From assembly GCA_035574315.1 (NCBI GenBank), contig DATLYW010000038.1, positions 1-64,000 of the forward strand: a DNA stretch of 64,000 bases, in the 5' to 3' direction. The notes under the pieces were generated by a model. That model was given only the letters and a program-made list of their open reading frames with translations. It was not told the origin of the DNA and made no database searches. The DNA is from Candidatus Zixiibacteriota bacterium (GTDB lineage Bacteria; Desulfobacterota; Binatia; UBA9968). A program made the position numbers and the translations under genes. Below, piece after piece: positions 36,695-43,839 of the stretch (position 1 is its first letter; every line of letters starts with the position of its first letter).

Positions 36695-36851
36695 ACCGGC
36701 CGTTCGAGGTTACCGGTCCGCAGGGCCATCTTCCTGATCCGCTCGAAACGAAGCAAAGCAGATGAATGGCCCGAAGCAGCTTGGAGTTCTTTTTCGCCCG
36801 AGCTTTTGAACGAACCATTCCCGGCCCGACACGGGGAAGGAGGAAACCGGG

Positions 36852-37376
36852 ATGATGAGCTGGTTGAGAAGAGAGGAGTGGCCGTGGTGGCAGGCTGGAC
36901 TTCTGCTGGGGCTGCTCAACATGGCGGCGTTCTACACCGCCGACTACTATCTCTCGGTGTCGACAACCTTTTCGCGCGCCGCGGGCATGATCGTGGGGCT
37001 TGTGGCGCCCGACCACGTGGCCGCAAACGCGTACTGGCAGAAGGTCAAGCCGATCGTGGACTGGCAGTTCATGCTGGTCCTCGGAATTCCCATCGGGGCT
37101 TATCTGGCCGCGCGGTTGAGCCGCCGAGCCGTCGAGTTCTCTGCGGCGCTTCCCGAGATGTGGGTGAGCCGGTTCGGCGAGAGCAACGCGCAGCGCTGGG
37201 GCATCGGCATTCTCGGCGGCGTTCTGGTCGGCTTCGGCGCGCGCCTCGCCGACGGCTGAACCAGCGGCCACGCCCTCAGTGGAGGGCTTCAGTTGGCGGT
37301 CAGCAGCTGGCTTTTCCTCATAGCGATGATGGCTTCGGGGACGCTGATGGCGCGATGGATCTTCAGGAGGGTTTGA
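36852..37376 (+). CDS. Half-size YeeE/YedE permease, selenoprotein candidate (Sec at UGA 37257)
   Basis: A 174-residue membrane protein of the YeeE/YedE (TsuA, PmpA) family. The frame reads GVLVGFGARLADG-TGA-TSGHALSGGLQLAVSSW, where the family has G-C-TSGH; the in-frame TGA thus replaces the conserved, functionally essential Cys. After it the protein continues for 38 residues of typical helix and ends at TGA 37374, one base before the next ATG. A 6-bp hairpin (GCCCTC, AGTG, GAGGGC) begins 12 bases after the TGA. AAGGAGG lies before ATG 36852. YeeE/YedE proteins import thiosulfate or related sulfur species through Cys-mediated contacts. A nonsense mutation is the alternative, but the same event in the partner gene makes that unlikely. 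Confidence 0.8.
37272..37287 (+). promoter_or_regulatory. SECIS-like hairpin after TGA 37257
   Basis: Perfect 6-bp stem GCCCTC/GAGGGC with tetraloop AGTG; the loop starts 18 nt after the UGA and has G as its second base, as in the bacterial SECIS consensus. Confidence 0.6.
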
Positions 37377-37377
37377 C

Positions 37378-37950
37378 ATGGGTCCTCTGGAAATCACCGG
37401 GCCGGCAAGGCTGGCTCTCGGGCTCGTTACGGGAATCCTGTTCGGGTTCATCCTGCAAAAAGGTCAGGTGACCCGTTATCAGAAGATCGTCTCGTTCTTC
37501 CGCTGGAGCGACCTTACCGTCCAGAAGGTGATGTTCGCGGCGATCCTCTCCGGCATGGTCGGCGTTTACGCGCTGCACGCGCTGGGGATGGTGAACCTGC
37601 ACATCAAACCGACGCTTCTCGCCGCGAACGTTCTCGGCGGTCTGATCTTCGGCGCCGGCATGCTGCTGCTCGGCTTTTGACCCGGCACCTGCGCTGCGGC
37701 CTTCGGTGAAGGCCGTCTGGACGGCTTGTTGCGCGGCGTGCTCGGGATCCTGATCGGCGCCGGGCTTTATGCCGAGGTCTATCCGTACATCGAAAGCAAC
37801 CTGTTGAAAGTCGGCGACTACGGGAAGCTGACGATTCCCGCCTTGCTGGGCGTCGAACCGTGGATTGTGATCGCCGTCATCGTCGTTGTCGGAGGCGCCG
37901 CGGTCCTCTGGATGGACCGCGTCGATCCGGCCAAGAGAGCCAGCCGCTGA
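37378..37950 (+). CDS. Half-size YeeE/YedE permease (PmpB/DUF6691-like), selenoprotein candidate (Sec at UGA 37678)
   Basis: A 190-residue membrane protein, second half of the YeeE/YedE pair. The frame reads IFGAGMLLLGF-TGA-PGTCAAAFGEG, where the family has G-Y-C-PGT; TGA again stands in for the conserved Cys. A further 89 residues of normal family sequence follow (GLLRGVLGILIGAGLYAEVY, then a last helix) to TGA 37948. A 9-bp hairpin with a GGT loop follows the TGA. AGGAGG within the end of the previous gene gives a spacing of seven before ATG 37378. Together the halves would make a full permease with two Sec in the substrate path, suited to polarised sulfur or selenium substrates. Confidence 0.82.
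37696..37716 (+). promoter_or_regulatory. SECIS-like hairpin after TGA 37678
   Basis: GCGGCCTTC pairs with GAAGGCCGT (nine pairs, one G-U) with loop GGT, starting 24 nt after the UGA. GGU in the loop matches the E. coli selB-binding loop. Confidence 0.65.
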
Positions 37951-38142
37951 GGGTGGCTCGGGCGGCGACGCGGTCTTGAAAGGTTCACGGGCCGCGCCCG
38001 TTGTCCGCAGTCCCTGCTCGAGGGAAGCGCCGTCCGTTGAATGACGGCGGCGCTTCTTGTCATTTTTGCAACTGCATGGCGCAGTTTTTCCGAGAGGCGC
38101 GAACGATCCGGCGAAGCCCCTCGAAAAACCGTCTTTATATCC

Positions 38143-38158
38143 TGGCAGCCGGCTTGCG
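38143..38158 (+). promoter_or_regulatory. Sigma-54 promoter, pyruvate:ferredoxin oxidoreductase operon
   Basis: TGGCA-GCCGGC-TTGCG, exact -24/-12 match, 33 bases before ATG 38191. Confidence 0.75.
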
Positions 38159-38190
38159 AGTGCAACCATCGTGGGCAACAGAGGTCGCAC

Positions 38191-38439
38191 ATGAGGAACC
38201 TGGACCCCGAGCTTACGAAGATGTCCGGCGAAACCGAACCGGGCGAGGAGCCTCCGGCTCCGGTCGTGGATGCGACTCCGGCGAGAAAGCCCGAGGCGGC
38301 CGATCCCGGGGGCCTCTTGCCGCCTGCGGGCGGCGGGATGATGGCGGTGATCGACGAGCGGGGCCAGATGATTCCCGTCGTCACTCACGTCGATCTGTTG
38401 CGTGCGCTCAAGAACGTATGGAAGGGCGAACTGACCTAG
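38191..38439 (+). CDS. Small hypothetical protein leading the POR operon (82 aa)
   Basis: An 82-residue soluble protein, Pro- and Glu-rich in its first half, then GGGMMAVIDERGQMIPVVTH and DLLRALKNVWKGELT. No family recognised. It begins just after the sigma-54 promoter and overlaps the next gene by 22 bases, so coupling with the oxidoreductase is likely. An assembly or regulatory role is conceivable but unsupported. Confidence 0.6.
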   Translation: MRNLDPELTKMSGETEPGEEPPAPVVDATPARKPEAADPGGLLPPAGGGMMAVIDERGQMIPVVTHVDLLRALKNVWKGELT

Positions 38440-40382
38440 GCGGCGCGGGCTTCCCGTTCCCCGGAATCCGTGCCACGGCCGACGGCTCCGAGGCCGTGGT
38501 ATGGGTGGAGACGCATATCACTCAGGGCGCCTGCGCCTATCCGATCACGCCGTCGACGAACATGGGAGGCGGCTACCAGATGGCGGTCGCCAACGGCCAG
38601 AAAAACCTCTGGGGCGAGCGCCTGGTCTTTCTCGAGCTGGAGTCCGAGCACAGCTCGGCGAGCACCTGCGAGGGGTTCGCGCTCGCGGGCGGGCGGGTCT
38701 CGAACTTCACTTCGGGGCAGGGACTGATCCTGATGAAGGAGGTTCTCTACGTGATCGCGGGCAAGCGGCTGCCCGTGGTCTTCCACATCGGCGCGCGCGC
38801 GCTCACCTCGCAGGGACTGAACATCCACGCCGGCCATGACGACGTCATGGGCGTCGCCGATTGCGGCTGGGGGATGGTGTTCGCGCGCAACGTCCAGGAA
38901 GCCGCCGATCTCGCGCTGATCTCGCGGCGCGTCGCCGAGGAATCCGAAACCCCCTTCTTCAACGTCCAGGACGGTTTCCTGACCACGCACACGATCGAGA
39001 CGGTGCGCTTGCCGGAGCCCGAGCTGATGAAGCGCTTCGTCGGCGACCCCAACAACGAGCACCGGCTGCGCAATCTGATGGATCCGGCGCGGCCGATCAT
39101 GAGCGGAGTGGTGCAGAACCAGGACAGCTACATGAAGGGCAAGATCGCGCAGCGCTACTTCTACGATCGGGTCGCGCCGATCATGCGCCGCGTCGCCGGC
39201 GAGTTCCACGCGCTCACGGGACGGCGCTACGGCATGGTCGACGGCTGGGGGCTGGAGGACGCCGAGGTGGCGATCGTCGCCATGGGCAGCCTGTGCGAGA
39301 CCGCGACGGCGACCGCGAAGTATCTGCGCCGCCACGAGGGCGTCAAGGTGGGGACGCTGCACATCACGAGCTTCCGTCCGTTTCCCGGGCCCGCCGTGGT
39401 CGAGGCCCTCAGGGGCGTCAAGGCGCTTGCGGTGATAGAGCGCATGGACAACCCGCTCGCGCAATCGAACCCGCTCGCGGCCGAGATCAAGGCGGCGTTC
39501 GCGGACGCCCTCTCGGGCGCGCCCGGTTATCCCCGGATCGAGCGCATGCCGGCGGTGTACGGCGGATCGGCCGGCCTGGGGAGCCGTGACGTGCGCCCCG
39601 GCGATTTCGTCGCGGTCGTGGATCATCTGCGCTCCGGCGTGGAGCGGCGTTTCTTCGTTCTCGGCGTGCGCCACGAGCTGGCGCTTCCGGCCGGGCGCGA
39701 GCCCGACGTCAGGCCCAAAGGCGCCTTCTCGATGCGGGGCCACTCCGTCGGCGGCTACGGCTCGGTGACGACCAACAAGGTGATCGCGACGATCGTCGGC
39801 GATCTCTTCGGCCTGTACGTCCAGGCCTACCCGATGTACGGCTCGGAGAAAAAGGGGCTGCCCACGACTTACTTTCTCACGGTGGCGGAGGAGCCGGTGA
39901 GCGCCCACGCCGAGCTCAGGCACGTCGACTTCGTTCCGCTGAACAACGTCAACGCCTTCAACGTGGGCGATCCCCTGAGCGGGCTGGTGCCGGGAGGCGC
40001 GGTGTTTCTCCAGCATCCGAGCCGCGACCCCGCGCAAATCTGGAGGTCGATTCCACCCGCGGCGCGGGAATTCATCCGCCGCAACCGGATCCGCGTGCTG
40101 GCGCTCGACGCGGCCCGCGTGGCGCAGGAGATCTCGAGCCAGCCGCAGCTCGCGCAGCGAATGCAGGGAATCGTGCTCCTCGGCGTGTTCCTGCGGGTCG
40201 CGCCCTTCGTGGCGGCGCGGGGCTTGGGCGACGAGGAGGTTTACGCCGCGGTCGAGCGGTCGCTCAGGAAATTTTTCGGCAAGCGCGGAGAGAAGGTCGT
40301 GCAGGAGAACCTGCTCGCGGTCAAGCGGGGCAGGGACGAGGTCCTGGAGATCGGCGCCGAGCTGATCTCGGCGGCGGCCTAG
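38418..40382 (+). CDS. Pyruvate:ferredoxin oxidoreductase, alpha-gamma fusion
   Basis: A 654-residue 2-oxoacid:ferredoxin oxidoreductase chain. Residues about 20-400 are the alpha part (GACAYPITPSTNMG, ELESEHSSASTCEGFALAGG, TSGQGLILMKEVLY, HAGHDDVMGVADCGWGM); from about residue 415 the gamma part follows (FSMRGHSVGGYGSVTTNKVI). The beta and ferredoxin parts are in the gene at 40823. The enzyme makes acetyl-CoA, CO2 and reduced ferredoxin from pyruvate. The start inside the preceding gene has no good ribosome-binding site and is chosen because no later start leaves the alpha domain intact. Confidence 0.9.
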   Translation: MEGRTDLGGAGFPFPGIRATADGSEAVVWVETHITQGACAYPITPSTNMGGGYQMAVANGQKNLWGERLVFLELESEHSSASTCEGFALAGGRVSNFTSGQGLILMKEVLYVIAGKRLPVVFHIGARALTSQGLNIHAGHDDVMGVADCGWGMVFARNVQEAADLALISRRVAEESETPFFNVQDGFLTTHTIETVRLPEPELMKRFVGDPNNEHRLRNLMDPARPIMSGVVQNQDSYMKGKIAQRYFYDRVAPIMRRVAGEFHALTGRRYGMVDGWGLEDAEVAIVAMGSLCETATATAKYLRRHEGVKVGTLHITSFRPFPGPAVVEALRGVKALAVIERMDNPLAQSNPLAAEIKAAFADALSGAPGYPRIERMPAVYGGSAGLGSRDVRPGDFVAVVDHLRSGVERRFFVLGVRHELALPAGREPDVRPKGAFSMRGHSVGGYGSVTTNKVIATIVGDLFGLYVQAYPMYGSEKKGLPTTYFLTVAEEPVSAHAELRHVDFVPLNNVNAFNVGDPLSGLVPGGAVFLQHPSRDPAQIWRSIPPAAREFIRRNRIRVLALDAARVAQEISSQPQLAQRMQGIVLLGVFLRVAPFVAARGLGDEEVYAAVERSLRKFFGKRGEKVVQENLLAVKRGRDEVLEIGAELISAAA

Positions 40383-40390
40383 GGGGGACG

Positions 40391-40795
40391 ATGAGCGGCG
40401 CGAGAGTGCGGGACTGGATGCATGCAGGCGTGGAAACGTGCGGTCTCGAGACGCCGATCGAGCGGGTGGCCGCCGTGATGGACGCCAAGGATATCAGCGC
40501 CCTGATCGTGACCGACGCACAGGGCGACGTCGCCGGGGTGATCTCCCGCACGGACCTGGTGAATGCCCGCTTCGTCCAGCCCTATCTGAAACACTGGCGC
40601 GGGATGACGGCGGAGCATCTGATGACGAAGCCGGCGATCACCATCGGACCCGACGCCACCATCGAAGAAGCGGCGCGGGTCCTCGCCGATCGGCGCATCC
40701 ACCGGCTGGTCGTGGTCGAGGAGTCGTCCGGTCACGTCCGCGCGATCGGCGTTCTGTCCGTCACGGATCTGGCCAGGCGCGTGGCCGAGGAGTGA
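40391..40795 (+). CDS. CBS-domain protein within the POR operon
   Basis: A 134-residue CBS pair (VRDWMHAGVETCGLETPIER to VAGVISRTDLV; MTAEHLMTKPAITIGPDATI to AIGVLSVTDLA). It lies between the two oxidoreductase genes with 8 and 27 bases of spacing, so it is clearly in the operon and may adjust the enzyme to adenylate state. GGGGGG precedes the ATG. Confidence 0.85.
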   Translation: MSGARVRDWMHAGVETCGLETPIERVAAVMDAKDISALIVTDAQGDVAGVISRTDLVNARFVQPYLKHWRGMTAEHLMTKPAITIGPDATIEEAARVLADRRIHRLVVVEESSGHVRAIGVLSVTDLARRVAEE

Positions 40796-40822
40796 GGCAG
40801 GATTTCCCCGGCGGAGGATTGC

Positions 40823-42517
40823 ATGACAACGGAGCCGGAAGCGGTTTTCAATCCGCTCGAAGCGGAGGCGCAGGAAGAGGTTGCCGTCCCCGGCATCAAG
40901 CCGGCGGGAACGGCGATGGAAACCCATGAGGCGACGTACGCCGACTCGCGGGTGATCGAGCTCGATCTCGACCGCTACGTGGACGATTTCAACCGGCGGG
41001 TGATCGGCGCGTACCAGGAAGGACGGGGCTCGGCCGAGCTTCCCGCCGATCTCGGCGTGGCGCGCAGCTTGATCCCGCCGGGGACCGGGGCGCTGCGCGA
41101 TTTCAGCTATATCGCGCCGGAGATTCCGCGATTCATCCGGGAGAGGTGCGTCGGTTGCATGACGTGCGTCACCGAGTGTCCCGACACGGCGATTCTCGCG
41201 AAGGCGGTTCCCGCTTCCGCCGTGGAGCAGGCGCTGCAGCGGATCGAGGACCCGGCGGAGCGGGAATGGACCGCCTCGCACTGGGCGCGCACGCGCAAGT
41301 ACTACGACGTGCCGGAGAAAAAGGGCGACGAGGGGGCGCTTTTCGGGATCTTCATCGACCCGACGAAGTGCAAGGGCTGCGCCGAGTGCGTGCAGGTGTG
41401 CGAGGCGCTCGATTACCGCGCCCTCGAGATGGTCCCCAAGGACTCGGGCTCCCTGCCGCGCTACCGGGCGGCGTTCAACTTCTTCCGCACGATCGGACCG
41501 ACGCCGAGAAAATACATCAACGAACGGGCGCTCGCCGATTTCATGCTCGACGAGGAGTCGTCGCTGCTGTACGTCGGCGGCGCCGGCTCGTGCATGGGAT
41601 GCGGCGAGGCGACGGCGATCCGCATGATGCTCGCGGCGACCGGATTCGTCCACAAGCCGGAGAACATCGGCATCGTGGCCGCCACGGGATGCAACACCGT
41701 GTACGGCTCCACCTATCCCTACAACCCCTATCTCGTGCCGTGGACCAACTCGCTGTTCGAGAACGCGCCGGCGGACGCCATGGGCATTCGGGCGCGCTGG
41801 AACCAGCTCGGGTGGGAGTACAAGAAGCTCTGGGTGATCGGCGGCGACGGCGCGATGTACGACATCGGCTTCCAGAGTCTCAGCCGCATGCTGACCAGCG
41901 GCATGGATATCAACGTTCTGGTGCTCGACACCCAGGTCTACTCGAACACCGGCGGCCAGGCCTCGACCGCGTCGTTTCCGGCCCAGGACGCCAAAATGGC
42001 GGCCTTCGGCGCCGCGCAGCGCGGCAAGCGAGAGCGGCGCAAGGAGCTCGCCGAGATCTGCCTCGTGCATCCCGACGTTTACGTGGCGCAGACCACCGCC
42101 GCCCACATCAACCACTTCTACAGAGCGGTGATGGAGGCGAACGAGTATCCGGGGCCTGCGGTGATCAACGTCTACACCACCTGCCAGCCCGAGCACGGGG
42201 TGCCGGACTGCAATTCCGCGCGCCAGGCGAAGCTCGCCGTGGAGTCGCGCGCCTTTCCGCTTTTCATCTACGACCCGCGCAAGGGCGAGAAAATCCGGGA
42301 GCGGTTGAGCCTGGTCGGAAACCCGGCGCAAAAGGAGGACTGGTGGACGCCGCCCCGGAGCGAGAAGCCGCTCACTTTCCTCGACTTCGCACGCACGGAA
42401 GGGCGGTTCGCCAAGCACTGGGACAGCGAAGGAAATCCCTCGCCGGAGCTGCTCGAAGCCCAGGCGGAGCGGCTGCGGAACTGGCGCATGCTGCAGGAGC
42501 TGGCCGGGCTGCGCTGA
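40823..42517 (+). CDS. Pyruvate:ferredoxin oxidoreductase, ferredoxin-beta fusion
   Basis: A 564-residue chain: an N-terminal extension, two 4Fe-4S sites (CVGCMTCVTECP and CKGCAECVQVCE, residues about 112-200), then the TPP-binding beta domain with SCMGCGEATAIRMM (third cluster and TPP Glu), GCNTVYGSTYPYN, GGDGAMYDIGFQSLSRML and YSNTGGQAS. It completes the enzyme begun at 38418. GGAGG before ATG 40823. The split alpha-gamma plus delta-beta arrangement differs from the usual one-chain bacterial enzyme. Confidence 0.92.
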   Translation: MTTEPEAVFNPLEAEAQEEVAVPGIKPAGTAMETHEATYADSRVIELDLDRYVDDFNRRVIGAYQEGRGSAELPADLGVARSLIPPGTGALRDFSYIAPEIPRFIRERCVGCMTCVTECPDTAILAKAVPASAVEQALQRIEDPAEREWTASHWARTRKYYDVPEKKGDEGALFGIFIDPTKCKGCAECVQVCEALDYRALEMVPKDSGSLPRYRAAFNFFRTIGPTPRKYINERALADFMLDEESSLLYVGGAGSCMGCGEATAIRMMLAATGFVHKPENIGIVAATGCNTVYGSTYPYNPYLVPWTNSLFENAPADAMGIRARWNQLGWEYKKLWVIGGDGAMYDIGFQSLSRMLTSGMDINVLVLDTQVYSNTGGQASTASFPAQDAKMAAFGAAQRGKRERRKELAEICLVHPDVYVAQTTAAHINHFYRAVMEANEYPGPAVINVYTTCQPEHGVPDCNSARQAKLAVESRAFPLFIYDPRKGEKIRERLSLVGNPAQKEDWWTPPRSEKPLTFLDFARTEGRFAKHWDSEGNPSPELLEAQAERLRNWRMLQELAGLR

Positions 42518-42545
42518 GGCGAAGGGAAGCGAGCGGACGGAGACG

Positions 42546-42977
42546 ATGAGAAGGGCCCCCACCTATCTCGTACCGATCGATTTCTCCCCGAATTCGGAAA
42601 AGGCGCTCGACTACGCGCTCTCGATGGCGCGCGAGCGGGGCGCCAAGGTGGTCGTGCTTCACGTCGTCCAGGGGGAGCTCGTCTACCCGCCGATGGGCGG
42701 GACCTTCGACTTCTACGGCCTGCTCGAGCGCGACGCCCGCGAGAGCTTCAGGCGGCTCGCGGCGCGCAAGCGCCTGGCGCCCGACGACTGCCGATTCGTG
42801 CTCGTGCGCGGCACCGACTTCGCCCGGGTCATCGCCGAGCAGGCGAGAAAGCTGCGGGCCGAGCTGATCATCATGGGAAGCCACGGCCGGACCGGCTTGC
42901 AGCGGCTGATGCTCGGGAGCGTCGCCGAGCGCACGCTCCGCTACGCGCGCTGCCCGGTGCTCGTCGTCAAGCGCTGA
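42546..42977 (+). CDS. Universal stress protein (UspA family)
   Basis: A 143-residue Usp with the intact ATP motif (GSHGRTGLQRLMLGSVAERT). It follows the oxidoreductase gene by 28 bases and closes the operon, tying a Usp directly to pyruvate oxidation. Convergent with the TSUP gene. Confidence 0.92.
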   Translation: MRRAPTYLVPIDFSPNSEKALDYALSMARERGAKVVVLHVVQGELVYPPMGGTFDFYGLLERDARESFRRLAARKRLAPDDCRFVLVRGTDFARVIAEQARKLRAELIIMGSHGRTGLQRLMLGSVAERTLRYARCPVLVVKR

Positions 42978-42986
42978 GGGGTCTCG

Positions 42987-43790
42987 CTAGAGCGCCGCCA
43001 CGATCAGCCGCGCGCCGACCAGGGCGAGGGCCGCCGAGAGGCTGCGGATGATCCAGTCGGCGTGGATGCGCTGCGACAGGCGGGCGCCGAACTGCGCTCC
43101 CAGGACGGCGCCGACCGAGAGCGCGAGGACGCGGCGGATCCCCTGCTGGAAGAGCCCCGCCAGGACATGGGTGGCGCTGCCGGTGAGCGCCGTGATCGTG
43201 AGAACGAACAACGACGTGGCGGTCGCGACGTGGACGGGAAAGCCCAGCAGGTAGACGAGCGCGGGCACGTAGAGAAAGCCGCCGCCGATTCCCAGGAAGC
43301 TGGACAGGAAACCAAACACCGTGCTCAAGGCCGCCCCCAGGGCCAGCGTTGCGGGCCTCATGTCGGCGATCGCGCCCGCCCGGGGCTGGGCTTGCGCGAT
43401 CCGCGCGGCCGCTCTTTTCCCCGTGCTGGCGGCGGAGAGGACCGCGACCAGAACCAGCAGCGAGCCGAAAAGAAGGTCGAACCAGCTCCGGCCGACCGCC
43501 GTGGTCGCCAGCGCCCCGGCGACCGCGCCCGGCATCGTCGCCAGCGCGAAGATCAGGCCCGAGCTGTAGGCGATGCGCTTCGATCTCGCGTATACCAGCG
43601 TGCCCGAGAGGGCGTTGAAAAAGACCACCGCGAGGGAGATGCTGGTGATCGTTTCCGGCGGGTCGTCCGGGTAGAGGAGAAGGAGGGCCGGAGCCAGCAC
43701 GAATCCGCCTCCGGCCCCGATCAGGGCGCCGTAGCCCCCCGCGAAAAATCCCAGCGGCACCAGAGAAAGCAACTCCCAGTACGAGGCCAT
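42987..43790 (-). CDS. TSUP (TauE/SafE) family permease
   Basis: A 267-residue membrane protein with eight helices in two repeats, typical of TauE/SafE exporters: GALIGAGGGFVLAPALLLLY in the first half and SSFLGIGGGFLYVPALVYLL in the second. Substrates in the family are sulfite, sulfoacetate and similar anions. Given the thiosulfate-permease-like and tetrathionate-reductase-like genes, sulfur oxyanion export is a sensible guess. Ribosome-binding site weak. Confidence 0.88.
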   Translation of the reverse strand: MASYWELLSLVPLGFFAGGYGALIGAGGGFVLAPALLLLYPDDPPETITSISLAVVFFNALSGTLVYARSKRIAYSSGLIFALATMPGAVAGALATTAVGRSWFDLLFGSLLVLVAVLSAASTGKRAAARIAQAQPRAGAIADMRPATLALGAALSTVFGFLSSFLGIGGGFLYVPALVYLLGFPVHVATATSLFVLTITALTGSATHVLAGLFQQGIRRVLALSVGAVLGAQFGARLSQRIHADWIIRSLSAALALVGARLIVAAL

Positions 43791-43839
43791 CCGCTTTTTT
43801 TAACACAGGGGCGCTCCGGTGTATACGGTTTCGGGCTGG

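Noticed and set aside
36780-36850. Possible sigma-54 site (TGGCC...TTGG) before the permease pair
   Set aside because: Spacing between the two boxes is three bases too long and the -12 GC is missing.
36852-37950. Reading the YeeE/YedE pair as two pseudogenes with nonsense mutations
   Set aside because: Both stops are TGA at the exact conserved-Cys codon, both have hairpins at SECIS distance, and the downstream frames stay intact with good codon use.
40379-42562. 727-codon minus-strand open frame opposite the POR beta gene
   Set aside because: Antisense shadow of a clear POR subunit; no domain recognised.
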